From Bretschneidera sinensis (taxonomy: Eukaryota > Streptophyta > Magnoliopsida > Brassicales > Akaniaceae): 64,000 nt of DNA. The stretch covers positions 144,071,036 through 144,135,035 of the forward strand of contig CM043699.1 in NCBI GenBank assembly GCA_023935145.1, written 5' to 3'. Shown one piece after another: positions 12,402 to 22,923 of this stretch; the first letter of the stretch is position 1, and every line of letters starts with the position of its first letter. The position numbers and the translations under genes are program-made. The notes under the pieces were generated by a model, which worked only from the letters and a program-made list of their open reading frames with translations, was not told the origin of the DNA and did not search any database.

Positions 12402-12410
12402 AATTTATAT
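12402..12410 (-). promoter_or_regulatory. TATA box of the ERF gene
   Basis: CCCATATAAATTGC on the minus strand, about 86-94 bp before the ERF start codon; a suitable core promoter position. Confidence 0.65.
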
Positions 12411-12492
12411 GGGTGGAAAAAGCACCTCTGGTTGGCAGCATGGTGGTTTTACAAATAGCGACGTGAAGAATCCCGTGGGTGAGAATCGTTCT

Positions 12493-12498
12493 CACGTG
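12493..12498. promoter_or_regulatory. G-box (CACGTG) upstream of ERF
   Basis: Palindromic CACGTG 177 bp upstream of the ERF ATG. A second one lies at 12659-12664. G-boxes bind bHLH (MYC2-type) and bZIP factors, which would suit a jasmonate/ABA-responsive ERF; function is inferred. Confidence 0.45.
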
Positions 12499-12658
12499 CG
12501 TTTAAATAGAAGGTTCTATTATTTTAGACCAGAGTTTGTTTCTTGTCCAATGTATCTGAATGGTCAAGTCAAGGTGATGGCTTTTGAGCTTAGAAGCCCT
12601 CCATCTCTCTTTTAAGATGCTGTCACTTTTTTAATTTATTACAATCATCAATGACTCA

Positions 12659-12664
12659 CACGTG
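12659..12664. promoter_or_regulatory. Second G-box (CACGTG) upstream of ERF
   Basis: CACACGTGCAC, about 343 bp upstream of the ERF start and followed closely by CACATGTG, an E-box-like palindrome. Confidence 0.4.
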
Positions 12665-13741
12665 CACACTTTCCCACATGTGTGTTCGTTGGTGATGATC
12701 TGATGAGGTCCTTTGGCTAAATTACGTTTGTCCCAAGTGGATCATTGATTTCTCAGTTATATATTGGAGAGGGTCTCATTACAATTTTATTTTAGTTCAT
12801 CCCTATGATACTATGGATTGTAAATGGAGGTAATCGTTTCAACTTTTTTTTTCTCTCTCAATTCATGACATGAGCGTGATTAATTGGATATTCGATATGA
12901 TTTTGTGCGATAACTAGCGATTTTATTATAATTAATTAGTTATAGTAATTAAATAGGACTAATAACTAGCCAATAATAAGACAGCTAGGGTAATATGTAA
13001 TTAACATAGGGTGAATCCTAATATGACTTTGTAGGTAATCCAGCAGATTTTATTCTCCATCACCAATCTTAGAGCACTTACTCAGAATTTTTGCTATTGT
13101 AAGTGCTCTAAGATCGGTGGCCAAAGGGATCATAACCTGGACCAGCCTAAGAAAAGGAAAGCATCTATCAAAACTAACCATTTTTTAATTTTGATTAAAA
13201 AATGCACCAATACGAAGAACCAGAAATATAAATAAATTAAAGTATAGGGAGGGCTCAAAGTTTATTGACCTATTTTGCGTAGATGATGGTTCTATAAAGT
13301 TGAACCGAAGGGAAAGTAAATTTTGCTGGAAATGTGACAAATAAGCTTACTCTGTGAATTGTTTTGAAATCATGGCTGATTTTTGGGGATTCTTATTCTC
13401 GTGGTACAGTGACTTACAATGACCCTCCTTCTAGATTGTCCACTTTTTCTTTTAGCTAATACTGTGGATATTGTTTTCCTAGCAATGCTTTTTAACTCCT
13501 CTATCATCACAACACAAAAAAAGAAGACGAAGAATAATCCTTTCTATTTTTTAGATATACTTGTAATAGATATAGGAGACGGAATGGGAAAAACTTTTTC
13601 TTTTCAATTACAATATTCCAAAGTATGAATCTATGCCTTGCCTATAGACACTGAACAAGCATTGACTCAATGCAAATATGCTCTCATCATTTTCGGCTAA
13701 ACAACGGTATGCATTCAAGGGAGGAAAGAAATAGAACTAAA
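12665..13741. other. Intergenic between ERF promoter and hAT relic
   Basis: No gene recognised. Holds the hairpin listed separately at 13061-13119. A 69-codon open frame at 13419-13628 has no family features. Confidence 0.6.
13061..13119. repeat. Near-perfect inverted repeat (21-bp arms, 17-nt loop)
   Basis: Left arm 13061-13081 (CACCAATCTTAGAGCACTTAC) and right arm 13099-13119 are reverse complements with one mismatch, which becomes a G-U pair if read from the minus strand. The homology stops at the arms. It could be a miniature MITE remnant or a small-RNA hairpin. Confidence 0.75.
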
Positions 13742-14246
13742 GGAGCTCACGGCCCAGCCCATGTCATCCATCAATCCATCATTTAAACAGACAAGTAGGC
13801 CATGCCGTGTCATGTCTCTCTCGTGCAGTGTCGTGTCAATTTTTTAAAAATATAGATCTAACACGTCTTAAAGTTTGTATAGCTAGTGGGTCGTGCTATG
13901 TCGTGTCGTGTCATGTCGGCTCATAGCCTTCATAAATATATATTGATTTTTTTTGTCATTTTTTTAAAATAGTAAAAGAAAAATTATAGATATTAAATTG
14001 AATGCTTATAATTGTATACAAAAAGATTATTTTATTGATGAAGTTAAATATTAAAAATAACTTAGAAATTGAACAAAAATAACAACATAAACAAATAACT
14101 TAAAAATTACAAGTTCCAAAAATCTTCCAATTAAAAAACTTACAAAAATAACAACATATAAAATAATCAAAGAAAATAAAATAACTTACAAATGAGTGAA
14201 ATACAAAAAACAATTTATAATTTTTAAAAATTAGAAATATAAAAAA

Positions 14247-14247
<1 letters not shown>

Positions 14248-14292
<45 letters not shown>
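14248..14292. repeat. ATT trinucleotide microsatellite
   Basis: About 15 uninterrupted ATT units inside the decayed hAT element. Confidence 0.95.
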
Positions 14293-14404
14293 GTCTTTCA
14301 CAATGTATACTTTTGCTGGTTAAGAGTTACAATTTTTTCTTCATTTTTGATCTCTTCAATCGTCACTCGATCTATTATATTAATATTTATTTAATATGTT
14401 GATT

Positions 14405-14647
14405 GTACGGTCTTTTGTATCTAAATAATCTTTTGTGCATACAAGTATTTACAACGTTTTCGATAATAATCTTGATCGCAATTCATCCAAAATTCTAAAA
14501 CCTGCACTAAAAGCTTGTTCCGATTTTATGGTAGACACTTGAACAGTTAGTAAATCACATGTCGTTATACTAAGAATAAGGTAATAATGTTTTTTTTTCT
14601 TCCACCATCATAAAATATCATGTTTTTCACCATCTAGTTCTTATTGA
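14405..14647 (-). pseudogene. hAT transposase C-terminal dimerisation domain remnant
   Basis: The minus strand, with one frame change, reads ...DIL-stop-WW K... then LLTVQVSTIKSEQAFSAG, FRILDELRSRLL, a stop, and LVCTKDYLD. This matches the conserved hAT order: WW, then VSTxASExxFSxGxRxLDxxRSxL, then CTKDW. Two stops and a frameshift make it non-functional. All upstream parts (BED zinc finger, catalytic core) are missing; AT-rich filler and an ATT microsatellite occupy that space. Confidence 0.72.
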
Positions 14648-15144
14648 CTCATCATTCTAGTAAAATCAAATTGTATGTAATTTTGAATTTTATTAAATAT
14701 TATGGATCGTATTAGATTATGCTTTGTCATGAATCTTGTAAGGTGTCGTCTCGTATCGTGTCATGTCATGAACTTCAAAAGTTAAGCTTAATACGACCCT
14801 ATCCTCATGCTAAGCACACGACATGGTAGGTGGCAGTGTGGGCCACGACCCAGTTTTGGATTTTCACCCCTAAAGTAAGGGGTGAAATGGGGATGGGCCC
14901 TATCTACAAAAGATTCCCCAGTTTTACTCTTGAACCCTTTAGGCAGTTGTTTATGATTTTATATGAGGTGACGAAATGGCTCTTTTACCTTTGAGCGTAC
15001 CGCGTCGTTATATGTTTGGTGACTGAACTTTTGGGTCAGAAGCAGAGAGAGAAGATCCTATTTTGGGGCTTGATTGGATTTTGGTTTATATAGATGGGTT
15101 GGGCTAAATAAAAGCGCGAAACAAAGCAGAACCAAACAAATATT

Positions 15145-15216
15145 TGCCTCCATCTAGGATCAAACTACAGACCTTCAGTTTACAAGACTGTCGCTCTACC
15201 ACTAAACTATAGAGGC
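15145..15216 (-). tRNA. tRNA-Thr(UGU)-like, degenerate (probable tRNA pseudogene)
   Basis: On the minus strand 15216-15145 folds as a cloverleaf. The acceptor stem GCCTCTA/TGGAGGC pairs at all seven positions (one G-U). The A-box-like TTTAGTGGTAGAGC is followed by anticodon loop CTTGTAA with anticodon TGT. The T-loop is TTTGATC instead of TTCGATC. It clearly derives from plant tRNA-Thr(UGU). Decay signs: the weak D stem, one mismatch each in the anticodon and T stems, the altered B-box, and no TTTT terminator directly after the 3' end. I expect poor or no Pol III expression. Confidence 0.6.
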
Positions 15217-15394
15217 TCTTAAAGATTATTTCATCCACATCAATTGAATTATACCAGAACTAGGTACATCAAAATCTTACAAAATAGACCAATAAGTTTT
15301 GTTTTTGATAAAAAATAATAATAAAGTAATAAAAATTAACAGATTTAAGTAGTACGAATCACCAGTAACTCTTTAGCTCCTAAGTCTTAAATTA

Positions 15395-15610
15395 GTCAAA
15401 AGTCAAAATTTCTTTTTTTGTTGATTAAAATCTAATTTAATGAAAATTCTATTGAAAATTTAAAAGAGTTTTATTGATAATGTTAATATAAATGTGAAAC
15501 TTAAAAAAGTAATATTATTCATAATTTTTTTAAAAATTATTAATAAAATTTTTAATAAATATAAAACATAAATATTAAACCGAACCACCCTAGTATTTCT
15601 CACAAAACAT
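15395..15610. repeat. Dispersed AT-rich repeat, copy 1
   Basis: Shares an ordered set of phrases with 17885-18105: TTGATAATGTTAATAT, ATGTGA, AAAAGTAATATTATT, TTAATAAA, and the closing GAACCA...TATTTCTC. The two copies are direct repeats about 2.5 kb apart with many differences. No coding content; a non-autonomous element family is likely. Confidence 0.5.
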
Positions 15611-15733
15611 ACCTCTAACATGCTGTGCGTCGAACAGGGATTTTTAGTAGCTAGTTCTATTTAAATAGTCAAAACTTTTGACAGAGTGTTCACTGTATTT
15701 GCTGAGAAAAAAAGTGCTGGACAGTTTTCATAG

Positions 15734-15966
15734 CACGTGACAACACATGCACGTCCCCATCCTGCTGTTAATTTTCCGTGGTAATTTCTTTCTTTTTTTT
15801 TCTTTCACATTTCGAGTCGTACGTTACATGTTGTCGTGTGTAATTCTACAAAGCACAAAGTCAAGTTCTGGGTTAAGATCTCAGCTCGTACACTCACGTG
15901 ACCGCGTAACTATCCACGTGATGTGATGCTTAATAGTACTCCCTATGGGCATTCGTTATACACGTG
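15734..15966. promoter_or_regulatory. Cluster of four G-boxes (CACGTG)
   Basis: CACGTG at 15734-15739, 15895-15900, 15915-15920 and 15961-15966. By chance one such hexamer is expected per ~4 kb. No gene start is visible next to it; the nearest genes are the ERF (3.4 kb left) and ATL (8.3 kb right). Confidence 0.45.
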
Positions 15967-18378
15967 GAAGTCAATGGCTCGTTGCTTATCCTATGACATC
16001 CATACAAACATACCATTTTCCCCGAGTAAATAGTCAAAAACTGTAGTTCTACCTAAATTAAAACAAACATTTGAACAGAGTGAGCTGACAGTTACCTCCA
16101 TTTTTGTAATGGCAAAAATAAATAAGCACTCAACTTTTTTTTTTTTTTAAAAGGTGAAAAACAGTACAACTTCACTGAGAAAATAAGCATTGTTTTCTCA
16201 CATATTCTGATGACTCTCGAATTCCTTCTCCAAGTAAACCACCAATCAACAGCTATTACCTGCACCCATGTGCAACTTCTTATTATTTCATTGGTTTTCA
16301 AAGATTATTTATACTTTTTTTTTTTGCATATAATAATTATGATCATATGCTTGACTTTGTGGCTCAATTTTGCACCATCAAGATAATTAATTACAACCGG
16401 CCAAATCCAATTATTAACAATGTTAAGAGTTATCAAATGATCAGTGTCCTTAATTACCTTGTGGGTTATTAGTGATTAAGGGTTGTAATTAATTGATCAA
16501 TCAAGAGATTATGAGTAGATGATATTTGTATAGAGTAGATTACTATATGTATATTTGTACAGAGTAGTCTTCTTCAATCTTTTGCCCTTTTTTGGTTCTA
16601 GAACTAGCACCACTTCATTGAAAACTGCAATAAACTAACTTGAAGACCAAGTTAGACATTGTTAAACCTATCATATGAATAAGTACAATAGTTGGTAAAC
16701 AACATATTCTCTTAAATACATATAAAAATGTTTTGCAATGACTTGTGCATGCATTTGTAAGGTTAGAGCTTTAAGTGTTTTTTTTTTAATAATTGGTCAT
16801 TTTCTATTACTAACTAGTTTTTTTTTTTAGATTTTCTTTAAGGTAAGTGAAAGAGTTGAAAAACATTAGTAGGTTCATCAAACACGAATGTTGGAAACAA
16901 CTTTGTGTTAGATGCAGCAAAACAAGTTATATCTTTTGAAAAATTAGCTCAAAATTAACTTGTTTGTATTTCAAACAACTTGCTAACTAAATATTCATAT
17001 TTTACTGACATGGATATATACATTTGCAAAAGCAATCAATGCTTATTGTTATGATTGATTTAATAGAAATTCTCAATTTATTATGACTGTTAAAATAGTT
17101 TTTGAAACCGTTTTTAGTAAAATAACAATAAACTATATTTAAAAAAACTGTTTATCCAACATAAATTCAGATATATTTTTTTATTTATAATTTTTTTTTA
17201 ATATTCGAGTCAGAAAAGGAAAACTCATTTTATAATCTCTACCAACTATACCTAAGAGCGACAGAGAAGAAAAATTAACATTGTCACAATTTTGAAAAAG
17301 AAGGCCTCCTATTGCAAGTTATATCCATAGATAATGTTGATGCATGGTTGTTAAATGAGGCAAACATTCTTTACTTTAACAAAGAGGGCAATCAGCTTTA
17401 TAATTGATTTCTCTCTACAACGTTCAAAGGAGGAGGAGAGACTGAAAGTGATGTGAACAAAAAGTTTGCACATTGGGCAGATTGGAAAATTTGGACAAAA
17501 AGTTCAGGAAAGTTTCTTTGGCAATGATCACAACTTTTTGACTATGAAATGCACACTTTTTAAAGGAGAATACTGTTTTTATAGTGTGTTTCTTTTCTTT
17601 TGGGATTGGATTTGTGTACAGATTTGACTTTCCTGTGCGAGATATCAGCTCTTTTATTTGACAAAAAAGTTCTTGATTGGGCCCCACTTGAAAATTATAC
17701 CCAAACGAACAGGTCACATTTCTTTTCAGCTATTGGGTAATGGGTCTTTTCAGGATTTCAAATTGGAGTAGCGGGGGGAGGCTTAACACTAATGTGGTGA
17801 CATGTTGTGGATCGAGACTTCTATTGATTATTGATTCGACCGGAGGGACTCCTACTAGCAAACTTGTATGAAGGGACTTCTACAGTGGAATTTTTTTTTT
17901 ATAGGTTTAAGTCTAAAATCTTAATTTAATTTTAAATTTGTTGATAATTTTATTAATAATTTTAAAATATTTTACTAATAATGTTAATATGGATGTGAGA
18001 TTTAAAAAATAATATTATTAATAAAAAAATTAAAAACTAATAGTAAAGTTTTTAATCGGTCTAAAACTAAAATCTTATACCTGAACCAACCAAATATTTC
18101 TCTACGGAGAAGCAAAAGATATAAGAGCCCCTAGCTGGATCGACCAATAAATGATAGGCTAGAGGGATGGCCTTATGATAACATATAAGTTTGATAATTT
18201 AAATTGCATTTAAGTCACTTTCAAATAATAATGTTATAGTGATAATTTTGAAAAACTCGAGAGATAAGGATAAGTTTGGATAAAAGTAAAAGTATGAATT
18301 TCAAATTATTTGTCTAATGTGATAAGCCCTCATTTGATAAGCTTGCATATGAATAAAAAAAAGATGGATAATTTAAAT
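15967..18378. other. Intergenic; second copy of the AT-rich dispersed repeat
   Basis: Second copy of the dispersed repeat at about 17885-18105. Open frames at 16092-16301 and 17424-17717 (minus) show no family motif, signal or good codon context and are not called. Confidence 0.55.
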
Positions 18379-18541
18379 TGTTGAATTTAAGAGAGGAAGT
18401 GAGACAATACATAGAGAAGAATTGTATTGAATGGTGTAATTTACTTACAAGGGAGCTATCATATTTATATAAGCTAATAGGAGAGGCAAAGCTATACACA
18501 ACCAATGTGGGATATAATACATTAACTATAATACATTAACA
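18379..18541 (-). repeat. Copia-B 3' LTR
   Basis: TGTTGAATTTAAG ... TACATTAACA, 163 bp. Contains TTTATATAAGC as possible TATA box. Confidence 0.95.
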
Positions 18542-18554
18542 TCCTCCCTCAAAC

Positions 18555-21500
18555 TCAAGGCGGAAAGTGGGAGGTGAACTTGAGTTTGGAAACCAGAAAG
18601 TGAAAGCGTCCGGGTGGATGAGCCTTAGTGAAAATGTCAGCTGTCTGATCGGCTGAACTGACGGATTGTAGACGAACCATATTCTGGAGAATGTGATCAC
18701 GGATGAAGTGGATATCATTCTCGATGTGTTTTGTACATTCGTGGAAGACATCATTGTGAGCGATCTGAATAGCACTTCTGTTGTCACAGTGTAGGATAGT
18801 GGCAGCAAGAGAAGAGATACCCATGTCAGCGAGTAACCATCGAAGCCAGAGAAGTTCTTGAGTTGCATCAGCTATGGCACGATATTCAGCTTCAGTACTG
18901 GAGCGAGCAACCATGGTTTGTTTCTTACTACGCCAGGAAATGAGAGAATTACCCAAAAAGAAACAGTAACCAGTGGTTGAACGTCTGTCGGTGGGGACTC
19001 CGGTCCAATCGGCATCAGAATAGGCTTGTAAAACAGGGGCAGACTATGCTGAGAAATGAAGCCTATGAAATAAAGTACCATTGACATAGCGAAGAATGCG
19101 AAGAACAGCCGAGTAATGGGTGGTTCGAGGAGCGAACAAGAATCGACTGACATGATGAACGACATAGGCAATGTCAGGGCGAGTGACAGTAAGATATACA
19201 AGACTTCCAATCAGTTGGCGATATAGAGTGGCATCCTGAAGAGGTGAACCATCGAGTGGGGTAAGTCTGACATTTGACTCGAGAGGAGTAGTGGCAGTGG
19301 TTGAGTCAGTGATCCCAGCCTTAGAAAGGAGATTCGAGGCATATTTGGCCTGAGAGAAAAAAAATCCATCAGAACTAGATGAGACTTCGAGGCCAAGAAA
19401 ATAGGTGAGCATGCCAAGATCTTTCATCTCGAATTGGCCGCTGAGAAATTTTTTGAGTTCAGAAATACCATGTGGATCATCTCCAGTAATAACCATATCA
19501 ACCACGTACAGTAAAAGAAGGATAATACCGTTGGTAGTATGGCGGATAAACAGAGCCGAATCATGAGCACTCGGTGTGAACCCAAACTGATGAATGATAG
19601 TGCTGAATTTGGCAAACCAAGCACATGGAGCTTGTTTTAAACCATATAAGGCACGACGGAGGCGACAAACTTTGTTTCGAGTGGAATCCAAGCCGGGAGG
19701 TTTATGCATATAGACTTCCTCAAGAAGTTTCCCATTCAGAAATGCATTTTTGACATCCATTTGAAATAGAGTCCATCTTCGAATGGCGCGCGACAGCAAT
19801 GAGTGTACGGACAGATGTGAGCCTCGCCACTGGAGCAAATGTCTCTTCATAGTCAATGCCATATTCCTGAGCAAATCCCTTGGCAATAAGTCGAGCTTTA
19901 TATCGTTCAGTAGAGCCATCAGAAAGTGTCTTGATCTTAAACACCCATTTGCACTCAATAGGAGTTTTTTCAGGGGGTAGATCAACAATATCCCATGTAT
20001 GAGTTTTAGTTAGGGTATGAAGTTCTTCATCCATTGCTTTCTGCCAAAGAGGATTAGTACTAGCCTCCTTATAGGATTGAGGCTCATGCAGATGAAGTAT
20101 AGTGGAAAAACAATGATAATCACAATGGTAATCAGCAAGATGAGATGGGGGGTGAGTTACCCTGGTAGATCTGCGGGGCTGATATGGAGAATGGCTCTCA
20201 GAAGGAGTCGGTGTAGACTCATCAGACATAGGAATATCCTTGGGCATGACCGATTGAGTCAGAGAGGTGAAGTCAGCTGATGGTTCTGGAGCTGGAGCTG
20301 GGTCTAGAGAGGTAGGATCAGCTGGTGGTTCTGGAACGGAAGGGGTGATATCAGCTGGTGATTCAGAGGTGGACTCAACAGTACCTGAAACTAGATTCTC
20401 AAGAAATAACTTAATAGATGGATCAGTAAAGAATCTGGAGTTAGTGATGGTTGATATGTCAAATGACCGTAAGGAAGATAACATTTGATGTTCCCAAAAA
20501 ATGACATGACGAGAGATACGAAGAGTTTTAGAAATAGGATCCCATCATCGATACCCTTTATGTTCAATACCATATCCAATGAAACAACATATATGAGCCC
20601 TTGGTTGTAATTTGTTATGTTCATGTGGCTTGAGAAGAACAAAACAAGTGTAACCAAAGACTCTAAGGTTAGAGTAATCAGGAGGTTTACCGAAAAGGCA
20701 CTCGAATGGAGACTGATTTTGGATTATAGTGGAAGGGACACGATTGATTGTGTATACTGCGGCGAAGGCAGCATCACCCCAGAAACGTTCAAGACATGAT
20801 GATGAAATGAGTAGAGCACGAATGGTGTCAAGAATATGTCGATGTTTACATTCAGCTCGTCCATTTTGTTGGGAGGTTCCAGGGCATGAGCGGTGGGGGA
20901 GCGTGCCATTTTTGTGAAGTAGGTTTAGAAAAGCACGATTTTTATATTCCATGGCATTATCTGAACGAAAAATTTTGATATTCCGAGAGAATTGAGTTTG
21001 AACCATAGAAGAAAAATTAGAATATATTTGAAAGAGTTCAGATCTGTTTTTCATAAGAAAAAACCAAGTATAACGAGAATAGTCATCCACAAATATAACA
21101 AAATAACGAGCACCACCCATTGATGCATGAGGAGAAGGCCCTCAAACGTCAGAATGTACTAAATCAAAAGGTGCAAGGGAAACAGACTGGCTCTCATTAA
21201 AAGGTAAAGCTGATTGTTTTGCAAGTTGACAATGAATTCAATGAAAAGACTCATGCTGAAGTGAACCTAACTGACCACTAGAAATAAGAGAATGTAGAGG
21301 GCTAGATGAAGTGTGACCTAACCGAGAGTGCCACAATTCCACAGGTGAGAGTGCTGGGATGGATGCGGCTGATTGATTTGGTGATGGTGAGGATGAGACT
21401 TGGAGATGAGTGAGCTCAAAGAGGCGTCCAATTTTACGGCCGGTTCCAAGGAGTTTTCCTGTCTGAGGGTCCTGCACACGACAATCAGTAGAAGAAAAAT

Positions 21501-22116
21501 GCACATCAAGTCCAAGATCACATAGTTGTCCAACAGATATAAGGTTAAGCGTAAGATTAGGAACCAAATATGGGTCAGGGAGAGACAAATGAGAACTATC
21601 AACATGTCCAGTATAGCTGACCAGCATATTTGATCCATTGACAGTGTGAATAGTAGGCGCATGCTCATCACGGGTTTTAGAGGAAAAAATAAAGGCATTA
21701 GAAGTCATGTGATTGCAACAAGCAGAATCGAAATACCATCGGGATGTACCTGATGTAGTTGACATGGCTATATTGTTACCGATTTTATTTAGAGCCTCAG
21801 TAAGAACGGTGCAGAAACCATTCCAATCAGGTGGAGAGTTGGATGAAGTTGGTGTAGCATCAGTGGTTACAGCAGCAGTATTCTTTGGCTTGGAATATGA
21901 CAGATTGTATGAGCCTCGAGAGCGATATTGGTTCCCATTTGATTGATTTTCAGATGGAAGTTTAGGGCAGTCTGCAAGATAGTGACCCGGTTCTCTGCAG
22001 ACTTTACATAGGCGAGAAGGACATTTGAGCAATTCATGCCATTGTAAATGACAATACTTGCAATATAAGGGCTTCTGGTGTGTGCTCTGTCGGTGAGGTA
22101 AGTCCGATTCAGCCAT
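18555..22116 (-). pseudogene. Copia-B Pol remnant (zinc knuckles, PR, IN, RT, RNase H)
   Basis: From the ATG at 22116 the frame shows two CCHC knuckles (CKYCHLQWHELLKC and CKVCREPGHYLADC) and a protease motif (WYFDSACCNHMT). The integrase core follows, with GTSQQNGRAE, then RT (CKWVFKIK ... FLNGKLLEEVY) and RNase H (TEAEYRA ... CDNRSAIQIA). Breaks: a stop at 21240-21238; a Trp-to-stop TGA at 21144-21142 in the DVWGP motif; TGA at 20547-20545; a frameshift near 19720-19790; a stop at 19046-19044. The RT catalytic motif YVDD is YVVD (codon 19502-19500), so one catalytic aspartate is lost. The upstream capsid domain is absent. The element could move only with proteins supplied by relatives. Confidence 0.93.
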
Positions 22117-22139
22117 AGGAGCAAAGAGGAAGGTGAACC

Positions 22140-22740
22140 TCCAAAAAACCGGTGATGTGGCGGTCAACTGATGATGTGGCAGTCAACGAGTAACGTGGCG
22201 CTGACGTGTCGTTGATATGGTGCTGTCATGGCAGCGGCGTGTCTGAAACAGGAGCGGCAGTGGAAATGATGTCAATGGGTGACGTGGCACTGTCAACTGA
22301 TGATGTGGCGATCAACGAGTAACATGGCGCTGACGTGTCGTTGATGTGGTGCTGACGTGACAGTAGTGTGTCTGAAACAGGAGCGGCAGTGGAGATGATG
22401 TCAACGGGTGGCGTGGCACTGATGTGGCAGCGGAGATGATGTCAACGGGTGACGTGGCAGTGAGGTGGCGCTGATGTGGCTTTTAGGGCTGACGTGGCAG
22501 CAGTGTTTCTGAAACAGAAGCGGCAGCGAATATGATGTCGATGGAGAATGAGACTCCGACTATAGTGATGACTCGACAGGTATGAAAATGATATACTAGA
22601 AGTTTTTCTGATGTGAAGGATCCACTAATAGTGACAATCACAGAGCATACTCAACTCTTAATATACCGAGAATTTATGATGTGAAGGATCCACTAATAGT
22701 GGCAATCACAGAGCATACTCAACTCTTAAAATACTGAGAA
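22140..22740. repeat. Tandem repeats replacing gag in Copia-B leader
   Basis: Two repeat systems. From about 22145 to 22545, GC-richer units combine GATGTGGC, GTGACGTGGC, GCTGACGTGTCGTTGAT and CTGAAACAGGAGCGGCAG, repeated at roughly 130-140 bp with shorter internal repeats. From about 22610 to 22740 a ~65-bp unit (GATGTGAAGGATCCACTAAT ... CATACTCAACTCTTAA) occurs twice. Both sit where leader and gag would be expected. Confidence 0.8.
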
Positions 22741-22760
22741 CCATTATGGTTCTAATACCA

Positions 22761-22923
22761 TGTTGAATTTAAGAGAGGAAGTGAGACAATACAAAGAGAA
22801 TAATTGTATTGAATGGTGTAATTTACTTACAAGGGAGTTATCATATTTATATAAGCTAATAGGAGAGGCAAAGCTATATACAACCAATGTGAAATATAAT
22901 ACATTAACTATAATACATTAACA
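22761..22923 (-). repeat. Copia-B 5' LTR
   Basis: 163 bp, same ends as the 3' LTR, six substitutions. It abuts a PBS (TGGTATTAGAACC at 22760-22748) that differs from the usual iMet PBS by C-to-T and G-to-A type changes. Confidence 0.95.

Larger units (their letters stand above)
13742..14871 (-). mobile_element. Decayed hAT-superfamily DNA transposon
   Basis: A block flanked on both sides by CGTGTCATGTC-type repeats (13800-13920 and 14735-14830), typical of sub-terminal regions of plant hAT elements. It holds a recognisable hAT C-terminal (dimerisation) domain remnant on the minus strand. The right end, GGATTTTCACCCCTA, matches the TAGGGGTGAAAATC-like TIR of hAT elements. No matching left TIR or 8-bp duplication was found, so the left boundary is approximate. 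Confidence 0.6.
18379..22923 (-). mobile_element. Copia-B: full-length but defective Ty1/Copia element
   Basis: 4545 bp between two 163-bp LTRs. On the minus strand the 5' LTR is 22923-22761, followed by PBS 22760-22748, an unusual repeat-filled leader (22740 to about 22140), decayed PR-IN-RT-RNase H (22116-18555), a polypurine tract (18556-18542) and the 3' LTR (18541-18379). The LTRs differ at 6 of 163 positions (3.7%). Flanking pentamers TAAAT and TAAAG match at 4 of 5, consistent with an aged target duplication. No gag capsid region is present. Confidence 0.95.

Noticed and set aside
17424..17717. 97-codon minus-strand frame
   Set aside because: No domain, no homologous motif and no sign of splicing or promoter; length is possible by chance in AT-rich DNA.
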